From assembly GCA_964634885.1 (NCBI GenBank), contig CAZWLN010000034.1, positions 1 through 46,352 of the forward strand: 46,352 nucleotides of DNA, written 5' to 3'. Every line of letters begins with the position of its first letter. The stretch's first letter is position 1. Positions 43,565 through 46,352 of the stretch are shown here, piece by piece. The position numbers and the translations under genes are program-made. The DNA is from DAINRZ01 sp964634885 (GTDB taxonomy: Bacteria > Bacteroidota > Ignavibacteria > Kapaibacteriales > UBA2268). The notes beneath the pieces are model-generated. The model saw only the letters and a list, made by a program, of their open reading frames with translations. It had not been told where the DNA came from and did no database searches.

Positions 43565-44692
43565 ATGGATTTTGAGATTGTAGAAGTAACGACAAAGGCA
43601 GATTTATTAAGGTTTATCAAGTCTCAATTCGAATTTTACAGGGGAGACCGTAATTTCGTACCTCCAATCATCGGAGAGAGGGCCGAAGTACTGGACGAAA
43701 AGAAGAATCCCTTCTTTGCCCATTCGCGCATGAAGCTGTTCCTTGCCCGATCCGGCGGCAGGGTTGTCGGGAGGATTGCCTCCATCATCAACGGCAATCA
43801 CCTGGAGACATACGACGACAATGTGGGGTTCTTCGGTTTCTTTGAATGCATCGACGACCAGCGGGTAGCCAATGCCCTTTTTGACAAGGCTGCCGACTGG
43901 CTCAGGGAAAACGGGCTGAAGGCAATGAGAGGCCCTGCCAACCCGTCTCTTAACGACGACGCCGGACTTCTCTTCGAAGGGTTCGACACACCGCCGGTTT
44001 TCATGATGCCCTACAATCCGCCCTATTACAACCAATTATGCGAGAACTACGGTTTTGTCAAGGAGATGGACCTGTTTGCCTATCACCTTAACCAGAAAGA
44101 CTATATGTCTGAGAAGATGCAGAGACTGTACGACGTTGTGATGCGTCGCTACGACGTCAAAATCAGGAATGTTAGTTTCAGGGACAAGAAGCAGTTCCCT
44201 AAAGATGTCGAGATCATGAAAGATATATACAATCAGGCCTGGGAGAAGAATTGGGGATTTGTCAAAATGACCGACGATGAATTCAATCACCTGGCAAAAA
44301 GCCTGAAATTGGTAACTTCCGACAAACTTGTATTCTTTGTTGAAGTTAAAGGGGCTCCTGTCGGTTTCGCCCTTGGACTGCCCGACCAGAACCAGTGCCT
44401 CATACACAACAGGAAAGGTAGTATGCTCGGCGCTTTGTGGCAAATGACCACGAAGAAAAGCAGGGTAAACCTTGTCAGGATCATTGTACTCGGACTGCTG
44501 CCCGAGTACCGGAAAACAGGACTCGACGCTGTCCTTTTTCATGAGATTGCCACGAGGGGATTCTCGATGGGGCTCGTTAACGGCGAAGCGTCGTTCATCG
44601 TCGAGTCCAACACGATGATGAACCGTGCCGCTACAAACACCCTGAACGGGAAGCTGTACAAGAAATACAGGCTCTATGAGAAAGAAATTTAA
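43565..44692 (+). CDS. GNAT-like acetyltransferase-fold protein of unknown substrate
   Basis: A 375-residue cytoplasmic protein. The N-terminal half has a GNAT-like pattern: FYRGDRNFVPPII, SRMKLFLARSGGRVVGRIASIING, VGFFGFFECIDD, and WLRENGLKAMRGPANPSLNDDAGLL. The C-terminal half has a second one: SDKLVFFVEVKGAPVGFALGLPD, then VRIIVLGLLPEYRKTGLDAVLFHEI at the acetyl-CoA loop. Proteins of this size in many bacteria are annotated only as GNAT or hypothetical. Nothing in the neighbours fixes the substrate. The 230 bp upstream (43335-43564) is AT-rich and empty. Confidence 0.78.
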   Translation: MDFEIVEVTTKADLLRFIKSQFEFYRGDRNFVPPIIGERAEVLDEKKNPFFAHSRMKLFLARSGGRVVGRIASIINGNHLETYDDNVGFFGFFECIDDQRVANALFDKAADWLRENGLKAMRGPANPSLNDDAGLLFEGFDTPPVFMMPYNPPYYNQLCENYGFVKEMDLFAYHLNQKDYMSEKMQRLYDVVMRRYDVKIRNVSFRDKKQFPKDVEIMKDIYNQAWEKNWGFVKMTDDEFNHLAKSLKLVTSDKLVFFVEVKGAPVGFALGLPDQNQCLIHNRKGSMLGALWQMTTKKSRVNLVRIIVLGLLPEYRKTGLDAVLFHEIATRGFSMGLVNGEASFIVESNTMMNRAATNTLNGKLYKKYRLYEKEI

Positions 44693-44773
44693 TTTTCCAC
44701 ACTTCGATTGCATCTCTAATTATTAAAGAAATAATTCTTAGTTTTGTTTATTTGAAAATTTGCGGGAAAGAAA

Positions 44774-46282
44774 ATGTTTAACATAAATTACGAAGACGAC
44801 GGACTGGACAAGCCAAGATCGAATTGTGGAGTTTTCGGCATTTACAACCATCCCCAGGCAGCAGTAATGACCTATTACGCCCTGCACGCACTCCAGCACA
44901 GGGGACAGGAAGCGGCAGGCATTACTTCATACTATTACGACGAAGAAAAAAAGAAAATGCGTTACGCATACCACAGGGGTGAAGGCCTCGTGCTGGACGT
45001 TTTCTCCGATCCTTCCGTCCTGACCAATGTGCTGAAAGGCAAAGCCGCCATCGGCCACAACAGGTATTCAACCACCGGTTCTTCGTCGAGGGCCAACATA
45101 CAGCCTTTCTCGATGAGGTATCACAGCGGCATGTTGTCTATTGCCCACAACGGTAACCTGACTAATACCAAATACCTCCATGAAAAGCTACACCACCAGG
45201 GAGCCATTTTCCAGACCACCACAGATACGGAATTGTTTCTTCACCTGATTGCCCACAGCAAGGAAAAGGAAAAGATTGACCAGATTAAAGACGCCCTCCG
45301 ACAGGCAAGAGGTGCATTCTCACTTGTCATTCTTACCGAAGACTCGCTCATTGCCGTAAGGGATCCCTACGGTGTCAGGCCTCTGAACATAGGCCGCATT
45401 AAGGTCGGCGATGAGTATTCGTACGTCGTGGCTTCCGAGTCATGCGCATTCGACATGCTGAGCGCCGAATATGTCCGTTCCGTGAACCACAACGAGATCG
45501 TTGTCATTAACCGCAAGACGATTGAGACAGGGGAGATGGAATCGCACAAAATCATCGAGAATACTCCCGAAGCAAAGCAATGCATTTTTGAATATATATA
45601 TTTCTCCAGGCCCGACAGTAAGATTTTCGGCCACAATGTGGACAAGGTACGAAGGAAACTCGGCAAGAACCTTGCCTCCGAATCGCCTGTCCATTGTAAA
45701 GAAGGAGAGAAGGTTACAGTAATTGCAGTACCTGACAGCGGCAATACCGCTACTCTCGGTTTTGCCAGGATCAACAACGACATGAACGGCCCTACGGTTT
45801 TCGAGATAGGACTCATCAGGAGCCACTATGTCGGGCGTACATTCATCGCTCCGGGCCAGGACAACCGTGAGTTTAAAGTGAAGCTGAAGTTCAATCCCGT
45901 AAAAGGCGTCATCGAGAACAGGAATATTGTCGTAATCGACGATTCCCTTGTCAGAGGCACTACATCCAAATCACTGATGAACCTGATACGCGAGGCCGGC
46001 CCAAAGATGCTGCACATGAGGATTACATCCCCGCCTATCAAGTATCCATGCTACTACGGCATGGACTTTCCCAGCAGCGAAGAACTGATTGCCAACCATC
46101 ACGACTCGGAAGAGGAAATCGGCAAAGCAATCGGCTGCGACTCACTGCATTACCTTTCTAAGAAGAAACTTCTCGAGTCTGTGCCTCAGGACACGGGCAT
46201 CAGCTATTGTACAGCCTGCTTTACGGGCGAATACCCCATTCCGATTGAGGATGATTACGACAAATTCTCGGTTGAGCAGTAG
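44774..46282 (+). CDS. purF: Amidophosphoribosyltransferase
   Basis: This enzyme catalyses the first committed step of purine synthesis: PRPP plus glutamine to phosphoribosylamine. The 502-residue protein has a 17-residue propeptide ending before the nucleophile Cys18 (SNCGVFGIYN), as in the processed Bacillus-type enzyme. The glutaminase part shows LQHRGQEAAGI, GHNRYSTTG and AHNGNLTNT. The PRPP site is VVIDDSLVRGTTSKSL. Cys residues in HCKEGEK-adjacent and YCTACFTGEYP segments fit the iron-sulfur type. No other pur gene is in the window. Confidence 0.97.
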   Translation: MFNINYEDDGLDKPRSNCGVFGIYNHPQAAVMTYYALHALQHRGQEAAGITSYYYDEEKKKMRYAYHRGEGLVLDVFSDPSVLTNVLKGKAAIGHNRYSTTGSSSRANIQPFSMRYHSGMLSIAHNGNLTNTKYLHEKLHHQGAIFQTTTDTELFLHLIAHSKEKEKIDQIKDALRQARGAFSLVILTEDSLIAVRDPYGVRPLNIGRIKVGDEYSYVVASESCAFDMLSAEYVRSVNHNEIVVINRKTIETGEMESHKIIENTPEAKQCIFEYIYFSRPDSKIFGHNVDKVRRKLGKNLASESPVHCKEGEKVTVIAVPDSGNTATLGFARINNDMNGPTVFEIGLIRSHYVGRTFIAPGQDNREFKVKLKFNPVKGVIENRNIVVIDDSLVRGTTSKSLMNLIREAGPKMLHMRITSPPIKYPCYYGMDFPSSEELIANHHDSEEEIGKAIGCDSLHYLSKKKLLESVPQDTGISYCTACFTGEYPIPIEDDYDKFSVEQ

Positions 46283-46297
46283 CTTTCGGGCGCAGCC

Positions 46298-46329
46298 AAT
46301 TACGAATTACGAATTACGAATGACGAATG
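46298..46329. repeat. 7-bp tandem repeat after purF
   Basis: Three AATTACG units, a variant AATGACG, and a partial unit, just downstream of the purF stop. Confidence 0.8.
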
Positions 46330-46333
46330 TGGA

Positions 46334-46352
46334 GAGACGCAAGGCTTGCGTC
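46334..46352. repeat. Truncated GAGACGCAAG palindrome at the window edge
   Basis: GAGACGCAAGGCTTGCGTC, the same dispersed palindrome as 15677-15698 with a one-base-shorter centre, cut by the end of the window. Confidence 0.75.

Overview
The window reads as a chromosomal segment from a Gram-negative bacterium of the Bacteroidota/Ignavibacteriota/Kapabacteria (FCB) group. The support is a type IX secretion C-terminal tail (24417-25409), several lipoproteins and outer-membrane-barrel-like proteins, and an ECF sigma/anti-sigma operon of a kind known from Bacteroidota. No rRNA or tRNA gene was recognised. Many genes have Shine-Dalgarno-like sites, including a few TTG starts. The exact genus cannot be fixed by eye. 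Two runs of 100 N (23723-23822 and 33042-33141) mark assembly gaps inside repetitive genes.

Layout. 1-3100: the 3' end of an unidentified gene, a large TPR protein and a secreted Ig/barrel-like protein. 3109-7235 (minus): a compact run of a CPBP membrane protease, an agmatinase-family enzyme, dapD, a small membrane protein and a Memo-family protein. 7398-9619 (plus): a secreted SagB-type nitroreductase and a FAD-dependent oxidoreductase, converging on mutS (minus). 12927-15473 (minus): ECF sigma factor, a trans-envelope anti-sigma-like protein (cytoplasmic N-terminus, one membrane helix, long linker, C-terminal barrel) and a lipoprotein.

15489-34100 is accessory and repeat-rich. It holds a 294-bp direct duplication, palindromic and REP-like elements, a solo transposase-type HTH gene, a STAND-type ATPase, a phosphodiester glycosidase with Lys/Arg-rich inserts, an alpha/alpha-toroid protein, and two Rpn-family (PD-(D/E)XK) nuclease loci. 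Between the two Rpn loci lie a T9SS cargo protein, a PASTA protein, an M16 peptidase, a metalloprotease-like lipoprotein and rpe.

34138-46282: a secreted TPR-CHAT protein, a TIR-like/PLP-enzyme fusion, a CaCA-type cation exchanger, an M48 protease, an eIF2B-like/DUF985 cupin fusion, a GNAT-like protein and purF.

The strongest candidate for something new is the pair of Rpn loci. In both, a strong internal Shine-Dalgarno site precedes an internal ATG that would express only the C-terminal third of the protein. In both, the sequence immediately after the stop codon restarts exactly at that internal ATG, through an ATGA start/stop overlap. In one locus the restart is a 53-bp stub. In the other it is a full extra C-terminal cassette, probably two. 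The second locus also carries an in-frame amber codon near the nuclease N-terminus. This fits an intragenic antitoxin that has been duplicated as stand-alone coupled cistrons, or a reservoir of alternative tails. Other leads are the dual-membrane anti-sigma operon and the TIR-PLP fusion.
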